A stretch of 64,000 nucleotides of DNA from UBA1426 sp050953365 (GCA_050953365.1 JBMNMN010000018.1:1-64000); one strand, 5' to 3'; positions 32,507 to 42,619 are shown, numbered from the stretch's first letter. Numbers and translations: made by a program. Notes: generated by a model not told the origin, from the letters alone.

Positions 32507-34129
32507 ATGTTTATCATAGTTTTTCTGATACTCGGGGGAGCCGGCCTCCTCTTGTACGGAATTGAGGTTATGAAGGATTCTCTTGAATGGGTCTCCGAAG
32601 GAAAAGCGCAGAGAATGATAGAAGCCTCCGGCAGCAGCGTATTTAAAAGCATTCTTGCGGGTATTGTCGTTACCGGAATCAATCAAAAGAGCAGCGCCAC
32701 GACTATTATGGTGGTGGGTTTGGTCAACACGGGCATGATTTCGTTGACAAAGGCGGCGGCCGTCATTATGGGAGCGAATATCGGAACCACGATTACTGCC
32801 CAGCTCTTAGCCTTTCGGTTGGAGTACCTTGCGCCGTGCATCGTGGGAGTAGGAGCAGTGTTCTGGAAGTATGCGAAGACCAAGCGGGTACAGTACACGG
32901 CGGAGATTTTCATCGGCTTTGGCATCATGTTTATTGGGATGCTCTTTATGGAGCAGGGCATGGTCTATTTACGCGAAAGTACGCTTATTCAAGAATCCTT
33001 GACGCTTTTATCCCGTCCGTACAGTTTCCAATATCTGTTGCTGATTCTTGTGGGCTTTGTTGCCACTTCAATCCTTCGCAGCAGCAGTTTGCTCACCGGA
33101 ATTATGATTGCCATGTCCGCCCAGGGACTTTTAACGGTGGAAATGGGCGTTCCATTGATTTTAGGCATCAACGTAGGAAAGTGCATGACGGCTATCATCG
33201 ACAGCCGGTCCGCTGGAAGGACGGCAAAGAGGGCCGCCGTAATTCATTTGCTTTTTAACACCACCGGCATGATCCTTGCCGCCGTCTTTTTCCAGGAGTT
33301 ATTTTCCGATTTGATGCAACTGCTTGCGCCTGGGGATTTACCTAGGCAGATCGCCAATGCCCACACCATCTTCAATCTGGGAACCACCATACTCTGCGCG
33401 CCGCTTGTCAGCCTTCTGGTGGCGCTTTCGGATAAGCTGGTTCCCGGAAAGAAACACAGCGAACAACCCATTGAAAATCTCGATGTGCGGATGCTTGAAA
33501 CGCCCGGGCTTGCTCTGGCCCAGACCTATAACGAGATTATAACCTTGGCGAAAATGAGTTTTGAAAGTTATGCAATCAGCTTCCAGTGCGTACAGGAGCC
33601 GGATGAGAAGGACCTTGACCGGATCCAGGAACAGGAAGAAAAGATCCTTCGTCTGGAGAAAGATATTGAAGTATACCTGGTAAAGCTGGCACAAAGGAAC
33701 ATTACAAAGCAGCAGCACGAAATGCTGAACCTCATGTTGGGGGTTATCAGTGACATCGAAAGGATCTCGGACCTGGCCGCCAGCATTGCGGAGATGGCTC
33801 TTTATAAGAAGGAAAACAGCATTGAGTTCAGCCGGCAGGCAGAAAGAGAGATGGAGGAGTTCCATGAGCAGATCTCCCGACTCATTGAGGATTTGATGAA
33901 TGCCTTGGAGAAGCGCGATGTAAATCTGGCAAATAACATCCTGCCTGCGGAGATCAAAATCAAAGGAATGGAGACAATCCTGCGGGACAATCATATCGAC
34001 CGTTTGTCGAAAGGAATATGCAACCCGGGATCCGGCGTTCTCTTTATTGACCTGATCAACAGTATGGAGCATGTGGCGCAGCATGTAAGGAAAATCGGCC
34101 ATTTTGTCATAGAAGCATCCAGGTATTAA
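32507..34129 (+). CDS. Na+/phosphate cotransporter family protein with PhoU-like domain
   Basis: This 540-residue protein has two Na/Pi-cotransporter repeats, each with a QS/QN-type signature (INQKSSATT near residue 62 and LRSSSLLTG near 186), set among about nine membrane helices. A C-terminal cytoplasmic PhoU-like helical domain spans residues 345-540. The family (NptA/YjbB-like) moves phosphate with sodium and may export as well as import. The gene begins 33 bases after trmL with AAAGGGA as ribosome site. Confidence 0.9.
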   Translation: MFIIVFLILGGAGLLLYGIEVMKDSLEWVSEGKAQRMIEASGSSVFKSILAGIVVTGINQKSSATTIMVVGLVNTGMISLTKAAAVIMGANIGTTITAQLLAFRLEYLAPCIVGVGAVFWKYAKTKRVQYTAEIFIGFGIMFIGMLFMEQGMVYLRESTLIQESLTLLSRPYSFQYLLLILVGFVATSILRSSSLLTGIMIAMSAQGLLTVEMGVPLILGINVGKCMTAIIDSRSAGRTAKRAAVIHLLFNTTGMILAAVFFQELFSDLMQLLAPGDLPRQIANAHTIFNLGTTILCAPLVSLLVALSDKLVPGKKHSEQPIENLDVRMLETPGLALAQTYNEIITLAKMSFESYAISFQCVQEPDEKDLDRIQEQEEKILRLEKDIEVYLVKLAQRNITKQQHEMLNLMLGVISDIERISDLAASIAEMALYKKENSIEFSRQAEREMEEFHEQISRLIEDLMNALEKRDVNLANNILPAEIKIKGMETILRDNHIDRLSKGICNPGSGVLFIDLINSMEHVAQHVRKIGHFVIEASRY

Positions 34130-34247
34130 ATTCGGGTTTTTGTTTTCTGCCATTCCGAATTATGTTATACTTAGATTTAATAGGTTTTATTGTTTTGTGT
34201 GTATATGAACGGGTATTACTTCTACCTAGGGGAGTGCAAAAGCTTTT

Positions 34248-35678
34248 ATGAAGCTGGGTTATGAACTTACAATTGAACAGACTCAGAAGCTGGTTATGAC
34301 TCCTGAATTGATCCAGGCCATCCAGTTGCTGCAATTTAATACCCAAGAGCTGGAGAATTATGTGCAGGAGCAGCTCTTGACAAATCCTGTGCTGGAAAGG
34401 GCGGAGAAAGCAGACGGAGACAGCCCCGATACGGAACCCGGCGATGAAAGCGAAAAGGCAGCGGAAGGGACGGAGGAGATCAGAAAGGACCACGAATTCG
34501 ACTGGGCTGAGCATTTTAAAGAGCATGGCTACGATGATATCAGCTACAGTATGGGTGTGGATAGCGATGAGCAAAACGATTACTCTTATGAGCAGTTTGT
34601 CTCTTCTGAGACCAGCCTGACAGACCATCTCATGATGCAGCTGGAGTTCGTATCCATGAAACCGGCTTGCAAGATGATCGCCCGGTATCTCATCGAATCC
34701 TTGGATGAAAACGGATATCTCACTTCTTCAATACAGGAAGTATGTCAGGTGTTCCGGGCCAGGGAAGATAAAGTGCTGGAGGCTTTGGCTGTGATCCAGG
34801 GCTTTGAACCGGTGGGGGTCGGAGCAAGAGACTTAAAAGAGTGCCTGCTGATTCAGCTTAAGCATCGAGGAAAGGACAAGCCGGAAGCCAGGCTTATTGT
34901 GGAACACCATCTGGAGGATATTGCGGAAAATCGGTTGTCCAACATTTCCAAGGCCTTGGGTATTTCCGTAAAGGAAGTCCAGGCTATCAGCGATGAGATC
35001 AAGTCACTTGAACCCAAGCCCGGAAGGCAGTTCGGGAGAGCCGATGATAACCGCTACATTGTTCCCGATGTTACAGTGGAAAAGGTGGGAGATGAGTACG
35101 TCATCATTGTGAACGACAGTACTGCTCCCAGGCTGAATATCAGCCCCTATTACCAGAAGATGCTTATGGAAGCGGACAAAGACTCGAACATTTCCAAGTT
35201 TCTATCAAGCAGGCTAAACTCTGCGCTTTGGCTGATTCGCAGCATAGAACAGAGACGTCAGACCATCTACAACGTTGTGAAAGCAGTGGTAAGCTACCAA
35301 CGCGATTTCCTGGATTACGGTCCCAAGCATTTGAAAACCCTTACGCTAAAACAAATTGCGGATGAAGTGGGCATTCATGAGTCCACGGTCAGCCGGTCGA
35401 TTAACGGGAAATATATGCAGACGCCTCGAGGTCTCTTTGAAATCAAGTATTTCTTTACAAGCGGCGTTACCGGAAACGACGGTTCCAGCATTGCTTCCGA
35501 AAGCATTAAAGCCATAATTCGGGAAATGGTGGAAAATGAGGACCCGAGAGCGCCTCTCTCCGACCAGGCCATTGCGGATTCCATGGCTGAGTGCGGCATA
35601 GAAATATCCAGAAGAACCATAGCAAAGTACAGAGATGAGATGAACCTTCCTTCATCTACCAAGCGGAAACGGTTTTGA
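34248..35678 (+). CDS. rpoN: RNA polymerase sigma-54 factor
   Basis: This 476-residue protein has all sigma-54 regions: the Gln/Leu-rich activator-contact N-terminus (ELTIEQTQKLVMTPEL), an acidic region II (residues 50-110), the core-binding domain, the helix-turn-helix (IADEVGIHESTVSRSI near 370) and the C-terminal RpoN box (SRRTIAKYRDE near 455) that reads the -24 element. It directs promoters that need an ATP-driven enhancer-binding protein. One such promoter is seen in front of abfD. It lies about 100 bases ahead of gap at the head of the glycolytic cluster, an arrangement also known in other Clostridia. Confidence 0.97.
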   Translation: MKLGYELTIEQTQKLVMTPELIQAIQLLQFNTQELENYVQEQLLTNPVLERAEKADGDSPDTEPGDESEKAAEGTEEIRKDHEFDWAEHFKEHGYDDISYSMGVDSDEQNDYSYEQFVSSETSLTDHLMMQLEFVSMKPACKMIARYLIESLDENGYLTSSIQEVCQVFRAREDKVLEALAVIQGFEPVGVGARDLKECLLIQLKHRGKDKPEARLIVEHHLEDIAENRLSNISKALGISVKEVQAISDEIKSLEPKPGRQFGRADDNRYIVPDVTVEKVGDEYVIIVNDSTAPRLNISPYYQKMLMEADKDSNISKFLSSRLNSALWLIRSIEQRRQTIYNVVKAVVSYQRDFLDYGPKHLKTLTLKQIADEVGIHESTVSRSINGKYMQTPRGLFEIKYFFTSGVTGNDGSSIASESIKAIIREMVENEDPRAPLSDQAIADSMAECGIEISRRTIAKYRDEMNLPSSTKRKRF

Positions 35679-35781
35679 TGAGAAATAAAAGGCTCCATCA
35701 AATGCCTTTCAAATAACTACATAGTTTGAATCGGGGTTCCTCAGATCCCATGCAAATATAATATTAATGGAGGAATACAAA

Positions 35782-36792
35782 ATGAAGACAAAAGTAGGAA
35801 TAAACGGTTTTGGGAGAATAGGAAGAAACGCATTTAAGATCGCGGTAGAAAAGAGCGATGCATTTGATATCGTTGCAATCAATGATATTACAGATCCGAA
35901 GACCCTGGCGCATCTGTTGAAATATGACAGCTGTTTCAGCAAGTTCGAAGGCACCGTAGAGGCGAAAGAGGATGCCATCGTAGTAAACGGCAAGGAAATT
36001 AAGATCCTGGCTGAGAGAAATCCGGAAGAACTGCCCTGGAAAGAGTTGGGCGTAGATGTTGTACTGGAGTCCACAGGACTTTTTACAAAGAGAGCCGATG
36101 CGGAGAAACATATCAAAGCAGGAGCCAAAAAGGTTATCATTTCTGCGCCGGCAACGGGCGAAGACATTACAATCGTCATGGGTGTGAACGACGATAAGTA
36201 CGATCCGGCAAACCACCATATCATTTCTAACGCATCCTGCACCACCAACTGCCTGGCGCCCCTTGCAAAGGTTGTCGATGAAGAGTTTGGCATCGAGAGA
36301 GGATTAATGACAACGATTCACTCCTACACCAACGATCAGAAGATCTTAGACCTGCCGCATAAAGATCTGAGGAGAGCAAGAGCAGCAGCCGTATCCATGA
36401 TTCCTACGACAACAGGAGCGGCCAAAGCGGTTTCTTTAGTGTTGCCTCAGCTGCAGGGAAAACTCAACGGAATGGCCATTCGCGTACCCACCCCGGCTGT
36501 GTCTCTGGTCGATGTTGTTTTTGAATTGAAGCAGGACACCAGTAAAGAAGCAGTCAACGAAGCATTCATGAGAGCGTCTGAGGGAGAGATGAAAGGCATT
36601 CTCGGTTATTGCGACGAGCCTCTTGTATCGGTGGATTTCAAACAGGATGAAAGATCCTCCATTATCGATGCCCTGTCCACCATGGTCATTGAAGGAAATA
36701 TGCTCAAAGTGCTTTCCTGGTATGACAATGAATGGGGCTATTCCAACCGTGTGGTGGATGTGATCCAAATGGTAATCAATAAAGGTTTATAA
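35782..36792 (+). CDS. gap: Glyceraldehyde-3-phosphate dehydrogenase
   Basis: This 336-residue enzyme oxidises glyceraldehyde-3-phosphate to 1,3-bisphosphoglycerate with NAD. The NAD loop GINGFGRIGR is at residues 6-15 and the catalytic cysteine is in SNASCTTNC; the C-terminal SWYDNEWGYSNR is typical. The start at 35782 is chosen because GGAGG lies just upstream; an ATG at 35767 precedes that site. First enzyme of the gap-pgk-tpiA-eno run, 13 bases before pgk. Confidence 0.97.
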   Translation: MKTKVGINGFGRIGRNAFKIAVEKSDAFDIVAINDITDPKTLAHLLKYDSCFSKFEGTVEAKEDAIVVNGKEIKILAERNPEELPWKELGVDVVLESTGLFTKRADAEKHIKAGAKKVIISAPATGEDITIVMGVNDDKYDPANHHIISNASCTTNCLAPLAKVVDEEFGIERGLMTTIHSYTNDQKILDLPHKDLRRARAAAVSMIPTTTGAAKAVSLVLPQLQGKLNGMAIRVPTPAVSLVDVVFELKQDTSKEAVNEAFMRASEGEMKGILGYCDEPLVSVDFKQDERSSIIDALSTMVIEGNMLKVLSWYDNEWGYSNRVVDVIQMVINKGL

Positions 36793-36805
36793 TAGAGGGA
36801 TACCG

Positions 36806-37993
36806 ATGAAAAAAACCATTCGAGACATAGACGTTCGAGGCAAGCGCGTAATCGTGCGCTGTGATTTTAACGTGCCTCAAGATGAGAACGGAAAAATAAC
36901 CGATGACAGCCGGATCGTGGCCTCCCTGCCTACTATAAAGTATCTGATAGAAAAGGGCGCAAAAATTATTCTGATGTCTCACTTGGGAAGGCCAAAGGGA
37001 GAGCCGGATATGAAGTACAGCCTGCAGCCCGTGGCGGAGAGACTGTCTTCCATTTTAGGACAAGATGTTCAGTTTCTCAGCAAGCCGCAAGTAGTGACGG
37101 ATGAGATCCGCGAATGTGCTGCCTGGCTGAAACCGGGACAGATCCTGCTGCTTGAAAACGTCCGTTTCCGGAAGGAAGAGACGAAAAACGATCCTTCTTT
37201 CTCAAAGGAACTGGCAGAACTGGCGGATATTTTTGTGAACGATGCCTTTGGCTCGGCTCATAGAGCCCACTGCTCGACAACGGGAATTGCGGAGTATCTT
37301 CCCGGCGTTTCAGGATTCCTTATGGAAAAGGAACTGGAATTTCTCGGCGACACCGTAGAGAACCCCAAGAGACCATTCTTGGCCATCATGGGAGGCGCAA
37401 AAGTCAGCGACAAGATCCCCGTCATTGAGAATTTGTTGAAAAAGGTGGACGTGCTTATCATCGGTGGCGGTATGGCTTATACATTTTTGAAAGCCCAGGG
37501 ATATGAAATCGGTAAGTCGCTTTTGGAAGAAGATATGATGGAAATGGCCTTGTCTCTTCTTGCCAAAGCAAAAGAGCAAGGGGTCACTCTGTTGCTTCCC
37601 GTAGATGTTCTGGCGGCCAAGGAGTTCAGTAACGATGCGGAAGCAGCCTATTATGACATCCATCGGATGCCGTCGGATCGGCTGGGGCTTGATATCGGAG
37701 AAAAGACAGCGAACCTGTTTAAGAGTGAGATCGAAAAGGCGGCCACCATCGTTTGGAACGGGCCCATGGGCGTGTTTGAGATGCCCAACTTCGCAAAAGG
37801 AACAAAAGCCATAGCGGAAGCCATGGCTGTAAGCGAAGGAACTACCGTTATCGGCGGAGGCGACTCTGCTGCCGCAGTACGCCAGTTTGGGCTGGCCGAT
37901 AAAATGACGCACATTTCTACCGGTGGCGGAGCTTCTCTAGAGTTTTTAGAAGGAAAAGTCCTGCCCGGCGTAGCTGCCTTACAGGATAAATAA
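36806..37993 (+). CDS. pgk: Phosphoglycerate kinase
   Basis: This 395-residue kinase makes ATP from 1,3-bisphosphoglycerate. Typical segments are RCDFNVPQDENG at residues 18-29, SHLGRPKG near 60, and the nucleotide-binding GGGDSAAAV near 349. Complete length. Located between gap and tpiA with short gaps, so in one transcript. Confidence 0.97.
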   Translation: MKKTIRDIDVRGKRVIVRCDFNVPQDENGKITDDSRIVASLPTIKYLIEKGAKIILMSHLGRPKGEPDMKYSLQPVAERLSSILGQDVQFLSKPQVVTDEIRECAAWLKPGQILLLENVRFRKEETKNDPSFSKELAELADIFVNDAFGSAHRAHCSTTGIAEYLPGVSGFLMEKELEFLGDTVENPKRPFLAIMGGAKVSDKIPVIENLLKKVDVLIIGGGMAYTFLKAQGYEIGKSLLEEDMMEMALSLLAKAKEQGVTLLLPVDVLAAKEFSNDAEAAYYDIHRMPSDRLGLDIGEKTANLFKSEIEKAATIVWNGPMGVFEMPNFAKGTKAIAEAMAVSEGTTVIGGGDSAAAVRQFGLADKMTHISTGGGASLEFLEGKVLPGVAALQDK

Positions 37994-38018
37994 GGCATAG
38001 CAATAGGAGGAAGGAAAA

Positions 38019-38765
38019 TTGAGAAAACCCTTTATAGCCGGAAATTGGAAAATGCACAAAACTGTAAAAGAGGCAGCAGAATTTGCTCAGGCATTTAAAG
38101 AATCCTACGAGGCTTCGGATGTGCAAGTGGCAATCTGTGCGCCTTTCACTCAGTTAGCCGCTTTGGTAGAGGCTTTAAAAGGAACAGGCATCAAAGTCGG
38201 CGCGCAGAATATGCACTTTGAGAAGGAAGGAGCATTTACCGGTGAAATATCCGGCGCCATGTTGAAAGAATTAGGTGTGGATTACTGCATTATCGGTCAT
38301 TCCGAAAGAAGGCAATACTTTGGGGAGACGGATGAAACGGTAAATAAGAAATTGCATGCCGCATTTAATAATGATATCCTTCCCATTCTCTGCGTCGGCG
38401 AAGTGCTTAAGGAAAGGGATGAAGGAAGAGCCTTGGAAGTGGTCTCCGCTCAGACAAAGGCCGCATTAACGGGTCTTGATGCCGAACAGGTGGAAAAGCT
38501 CACCGTGGCCTATGAGCCTGTATGGGCCATCGGTACGGGACGCAATGCTACACCGGAGCAGGCGGATGAAATGTGCGGCCATATCCGCAGGGTTATTGCG
38601 GATCTTTACGGCGAGGAAGTTGCCGAAAATGTAATTATTCAATATGGCGGAAGCGTGAAGCCGGGTAACATATCGGAACTGATGAACATGTATGAGATCG
38701 ACGGAGCCTTGGTAGGCGGAGCCAGTCTGAAGCCTGACGAATTTATGGAAATTGTGAACTTTTAG
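38019..38765 (+). CDS. tpiA: Triose-phosphate isomerase
   Basis: This 248-residue enzyme interconverts dihydroxyacetone phosphate and glyceraldehyde-3-phosphate. Catalytic residues are visible as the lysine in GNWKMHK, the histidine in GHSERR and the glutamate in AYEPVWAIGTG. The start codon is TTG at 38019, supported by AGGAGGAAGG upstream and by the family N-terminus RKPFIAGNWK following directly. Next gene eno begins 12 bases after the stop. Confidence 0.97.
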   Translation: MRKPFIAGNWKMHKTVKEAAEFAQAFKESYEASDVQVAICAPFTQLAALVEALKGTGIKVGAQNMHFEKEGAFTGEISGAMLKELGVDYCIIGHSERRQYFGETDETVNKKLHAAFNNDILPILCVGEVLKERDEGRALEVVSAQTKAALTGLDAEQVEKLTVAYEPVWAIGTGRNATPEQADEMCGHIRRVIADLYGEEVAENVIIQYGGSVKPGNISELMNMYEIDGALVGGASLKPDEFMEIVNF

Positions 38766-38777
38766 GAGGAAAAGAAT

Positions 38778-40070
38778 ATGTGCTATATAGAAGACATACT
38801 GGCGAGAGAAGTGCTGGATTCAAGAGGAAATCCCACCGTTGAGGTGGAGGTGTTTCTCAGCGACGGGTCTGCGGGTAGAGCCATCGTACCTTCCGGCGCT
38901 TCCACCGGCGCTTACGAAGCCATTGAGCTGAGAGACGGCGAGAAGGACAGGTTTCTCGGCAAAGGAGTCCTGAAAGCGGTGGACAACGTAAATGAGATCA
39001 TTGCGCCGGAGCTCATCGGATGGAACGTATATGATCAGGTGGGTCTGGATAAGCTCATGATTGATCTGGATGGGACTTCCAATAAGGGCAAGCTGGGGGC
39101 AAATGCGATCCTTGCCGTTTCAATGGCTGCAGCTCATGCTGCTGCGGAGAGCGTAGGACTTCCGTTGTATCAATATATAGGCGGCATCAATGCCAAAGTA
39201 TTGCCTGTGCCCATGATGAACATCCTCAACGGCGGCGCACATGCGGACAACAACGTGGACATTCAGGAATTTATGGTTATGCCCGTAGGAGCGAAAAGCT
39301 TCCGCGAAGCGCTGCGCATGGGAGTCGAGGTGTTCCACAACCTTAAGGCTGTTCTAAAAAGCAAAGGTCTAAATACGGCGGTAGGGGATGAAGGCGGTTT
39401 TGCGCCCAATCTTACATCAAATGAAGAAGCCATCCGCGTAATTGTTGAAGCCATCGAAAAAGCAGGTTACGTACCGGGACAAGACGTCAAGATCGCATTG
39501 GACGTAGCGGCTTCGGAAATGTACGACTCCGAGACGGGACTTTACCATCTTGCGGGGGAAGGCGTTAAGAAAACAGCCCGGGAGATGGTGGAATACTATG
39601 ATATGCTGGCCGGCAAGTATCCGATTATTTCCATAGAGGACGGCCTTTCGGAAGACGATTGGGAGGGCTGGAAGTATATGACGGATAAGCTGGGTAAAAA
39701 GCTGCAGCTGGTAGGAGACGATTTCTTTGTAACGAACACGGAGAGGCTGGCAAAAGGCATTGAGGCGAATGCTGCCAACTCCATACTGATAAAAGTCAAC
39801 CAGATCGGCACTTTGACAGAAACCCTGGATGCCATTGAAATGGCCAAAAGAGCGGGCTACACAGCTGTGATTTCTCACAGATCCGGAGAAAGCGAAGATG
39901 TTACCATAGCAGACCTTGCCGTGGCTGTCAATGCGGGCCAGATCAAGACGGGAGCTCCCTCGAGAACAGATCGGGTGGCCAAGTACAACCAGCTGCTTCG
40001 TATCGAAGAGCAACTGGAATTAAGCGCACAATATGCAGGTAAAGATGCTTTTTACAACTTGAAGAAATGA
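38778..40070 (+). CDS. eno: Enolase
   Basis: This 430-residue enzyme dehydrates 2-phosphoglycerate to phosphoenolpyruvate. Recognisable parts are the N-terminal AREVLDSRGNPTVEVEV, the GDEGGFAP loop, the metal aspartate and glutamate in SIEDGLSEDDW and the SHRSGESEDVTIAD signature. It directly follows tpiA; a phosphoglycerate mutase gene, often found between them in Clostridia, is absent and must be elsewhere. Confidence 0.97.
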   Translation: MCYIEDILAREVLDSRGNPTVEVEVFLSDGSAGRAIVPSGASTGAYEAIELRDGEKDRFLGKGVLKAVDNVNEIIAPELIGWNVYDQVGLDKLMIDLDGTSNKGKLGANAILAVSMAAAHAAAESVGLPLYQYIGGINAKVLPVPMMNILNGGAHADNNVDIQEFMVMPVGAKSFREALRMGVEVFHNLKAVLKSKGLNTAVGDEGGFAPNLTSNEEAIRVIVEAIEKAGYVPGQDVKIALDVAASEMYDSETGLYHLAGEGVKKTAREMVEYYDMLAGKYPIISIEDGLSEDDWEGWKYMTDKLGKKLQLVGDDFFVTNTERLAKGIEANAANSILIKVNQIGTLTETLDAIEMAKRAGYTAVISHRSGESEDVTIADLAVAVNAGQIKTGAPSRTDRVAKYNQLLRIEEQLELSAQYAGKDAFYNLKK

Positions 40071-40176
40071 GCAATACAGCCGGGAGTTAATAATTAACTG
40101 ATTTTCGTAAAACTCCTTGATTTCTAATTATTCATGTGTTAATCTGTAGTAGTTCTACAACTAAGGAGGTGTACTG

Positions 40177-40407
40177 GTGAAAATCGCGCTGATGATTATC
40201 CTTTCTATTGCCAGCATAGTGCTCATTGCCAGCATTTTGCTTCAGTCAGGAAAAAGTGCAGGTCTGGCTGGATCGATAGGAGGCGGAGCCGAACAGCTTT
40301 TCGGCAAGAAGAAAGGCAGAGGATATGATGCTATACTCAGCAAAGTCAGTATAGTGGGGGCAATTTGCTTTATTCTATGCTCACTGGCTCTGGTGGCAAT
40401 CGAATAG
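40177..40407 (+). CDS. secG: Protein translocase subunit SecG
   Basis: This 76-residue membrane protein has two helices (residues 2-19 and about 54-74) with the Gly-rich loop SAGLAGSIGGGAEQLFGKKKGRG between them, the SecG pattern. It assists the SecYE channel. The start is GTG at 40177 after AAGGAGGT. It follows the enolase gene, a common clostridial order; the rnr gene usually found next is 10.5 kb away. Confidence 0.93.
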   Translation: MKIALMIILSIASIVLIASILLQSGKSAGLAGSIGGGAEQLFGKKKGRGYDAILSKVSIVGAICFILCSLALVAIE

Positions 40408-40435
40408 TAAAATATAATTGTATGGAATACAGCGT

Positions 40436-40457
40436 AAGAGGTGCCGAGGCGCCTCTT
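40436..40457 (+). other. Hairpin between secG and the pyrophosphatase gene
   Basis: AAGAGGTGC pairs with GCGCCTCTT around CGAG. There is no clear T-run, so it may be a weak attenuator ahead of the pyrophosphatase gene. Confidence 0.45.
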
Positions 40458-40486
40458 GCTCTGTTGGGAAGGAGGTTGTTTTCTAG

Positions 40487-42511
40487 ATGGACTTGCTTAC
40501 GATTATTGTACCCATATGTGCAATCGTTTCGCTTATCGTTGCTTACGCTCTCGCTTCATGGATTGGTAAACTAGACGTAGGAACGGACAGAATGAGCGAA
40601 ATCTCCGGCTATATCCGGGTAGGCGCCATGGCTTTTCTTAAAAGGGAATACAGGTATATGGCTGTTGTTATAGCCATTATTTTTATGGTACTCGGTATCT
40701 TTATTAATTGGCTAACGGCAGTTTTTTTTGTTTTCGGAGCTTTATTTTCCGTACTTGCCGGTTTCTTTGGTATGTCGGTGGCAACGAAAGGCAACGTGCG
40801 CACGGCCAATGCTGCAAGAGATGGCAGTATGCCAAAGGCTCTTAAAGTGGCATTTCGAAGCGGCGCCGTTATGGGCCTTTCCGTTGTGGGATTAGGCGTG
40901 CTGGGACTTGGAATTATTTTTATGGTTATGGATGTTGCTTCGGCTGATTATATAACGGGCTTCGGTCTGGGCGCTTCTTCCATGGCTCTGTTTGGCCGTG
41001 TCGGCGGTGGTATTTATACCAAGGCTGCAGATGTAGGGGCGGATCTTGTCGGTAAAGTAGAAGCAGGCATTCCGGAAGATGACCCGAGAAATCCTGCGGT
41101 AATTGCCGACAACGTAGGAGACAATGTAGGTGACGTAGCCGGTATGGGCTCCGACCTTTTTGAGTCCTATGTTGGTTCTATCATTTCCGCTATTACGTTG
41201 GCTGTCATTATCCCCGAGGTAGTTCCGAAAGTTGGAGGTTCGTTTGTATTGGATTCCTTTATCGGTTCCATATTCCCCTTGACTCTGTCGGCTATCGGAA
41301 TACTCGCCTCTATTCTTGGCGTTATGATGGTTAGAGGAAAAGAAGGCGGCAATCCTGCATCTGCTCTTAATGCGGGCACCTACACCAGCAGCGCCATAGT
41401 GGTTGTTGCATCCATTATTATGAGTAAGCTCATGTTCGGCAATTTCAATTGCGCCATTGCCATTATCGCCGGCCTTGCTGTGGGTGTGGCCATCGGAAAG
41501 ATTACAGAAATCTATACATCCAGCGATTTCAGCCACGTGAAGAAAATTGCTGAGCAGAGCCAGACGGGTTCTGCCACCACCATCATCAGTGGCTATGCCG
41601 TAGGTATGCTTTCCACCGTATGGCCAATTGTCTGCATTGCTGTAGGAATTCTTGTAGCAGATGCGTTTGCCGGGCTTTACGGAATTGCTTTAGCGGCAGT
41701 AGGCATGCTTTCTACAACGGGGATGGTTGTAGCCGTTGATGCTTACGGCCCCGTGTCCGATAACGCAGGCGGAATTGCTGAGATGTCTGAGCTTCCTCAC
41801 GATGTAAGAAATATTACGGACAAGCTGGATGCAGTGGGAAATACCACGGCGGCCATCGGCAAAGGATTTGCCATCGGCTCCGCTGCGCTTACGGCTCTGG
41901 CTCTCTTCGCCTCTTATTCGCAGGTTGTAGGACTTTCCGATATCAGTTTGCTCGACCCCATGGTTATCGCGGGTCTGTTTATCGGCGCCATGCTTCCTTT
42001 CCTATTCTCTGCAATGACCATGAATTCGGTAGGTAAAGCTGCAAATCAAATGATCGAAGAAGTAAGATGCCAGTTCAGAGATGATAAGGGGATTATGGAA
42101 GGTTCCTCAAAACCCGACTATGCAAGATGCGTGGATATAAGCACCAGAGCTGCCTTAAAAGAGATGATGGCCCCCGGACTCTTGGCAATCATTGCGCCTT
42201 TGGCTGTGGGTATCATAATGGGACCCGGAGCATTGGGAGGCATGTTGGCAGGTGCGCTGGCTTCAGGTGTGCTTCTGGCAATTATGATGGCAAACGCAGG
42301 CGGCGCCTGGGATAACGCTAAAAAATACATCGAGGAAGGACATTACGGCGGAAAGGGCAGCGCTACTCATAAGGCGGCTGTTGTGGGAGATACGGTAGGC
42401 GATCCTTTCAAGGATACTTCCGGCCCGTCCATTAACATCCTGATCAAACTCATGACCATTGTAGCGCTGGTATTTGCTGAGGTATTCGTTTCCATCGGCG
42501 GACTGCTTTAA
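40487..42511 (+). CDS. hppA: Membrane-bound ion-pumping pyrophosphatase, K+-dependent type
   Basis: This 674-residue protein with about 16 helices hydrolyses pyrophosphate and pumps H+ and/or Na+ out of the cytoplasm. The catalytic aspartate motifs are DVGADLVGKVE, DNVGDNVGDVAG and near the end DTVGDPFKDTSGP. The segment GNTTAAIGKGF has Ala where K+-independent enzymes have Lys, which marks the K+-dependent group; that group includes both H+ and Na+ pumps, so the ion cannot be fixed from this alone. GGAAGGAGG precedes the ATG and a terminator follows at 42589. In fermenting anaerobes it recovers energy from biosynthetic PPi. Confidence 0.95.
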   Translation: MDLLTIIVPICAIVSLIVAYALASWIGKLDVGTDRMSEISGYIRVGAMAFLKREYRYMAVVIAIIFMVLGIFINWLTAVFFVFGALFSVLAGFFGMSVATKGNVRTANAARDGSMPKALKVAFRSGAVMGLSVVGLGVLGLGIIFMVMDVASADYITGFGLGASSMALFGRVGGGIYTKAADVGADLVGKVEAGIPEDDPRNPAVIADNVGDNVGDVAGMGSDLFESYVGSIISAITLAVIIPEVVPKVGGSFVLDSFIGSIFPLTLSAIGILASILGVMMVRGKEGGNPASALNAGTYTSSAIVVVASIIMSKLMFGNFNCAIAIIAGLAVGVAIGKITEIYTSSDFSHVKKIAEQSQTGSATTIISGYAVGMLSTVWPIVCIAVGILVADAFAGLYGIALAAVGMLSTTGMVVAVDAYGPVSDNAGGIAEMSELPHDVRNITDKLDAVGNTTAAIGKGFAIGSAALTALALFASYSQVVGLSDISLLDPMVIAGLFIGAMLPFLFSAMTMNSVGKAANQMIEEVRCQFRDDKGIMEGSSKPDYARCVDISTRAALKEMMAPGLLAIIAPLAVGIIMGPGALGGMLAGALASGVLLAIMMANAGGAWDNAKKYIEEGHYGGKGSATHKAAVVGDTVGDPFKDTSGPSINILIKLMTIVALVFAEVFVSIGGLL

Positions 42512-42588
42512 TGCAGCCTCCTATCTTCACTGCGAAATCGGATTTAATAATCGAAATCTTGGCAGGATGGAAGATTTGTATTTGTAAC

Positions 42589-42619
42589 AAACAGGGCAAT
42601 GTTTCTGCCCTGTTTTTTT
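42589..42619 (+). terminator. Intrinsic terminator after hppA
   Basis: AACAGGGCA pairs with TGCCCTGTT followed by seven T residues. The rest of the 354-base gap up to 42865 is AT-rich; apart from a possible TATAAA near 42771 I see nothing in it. Confidence 0.9.

Noticed and set aside
40892..41536. Long minus-strand open frame inside hppA
   Set aside because: Composition mirrors the pyrophosphatase coding sequence; no start signal or family match.
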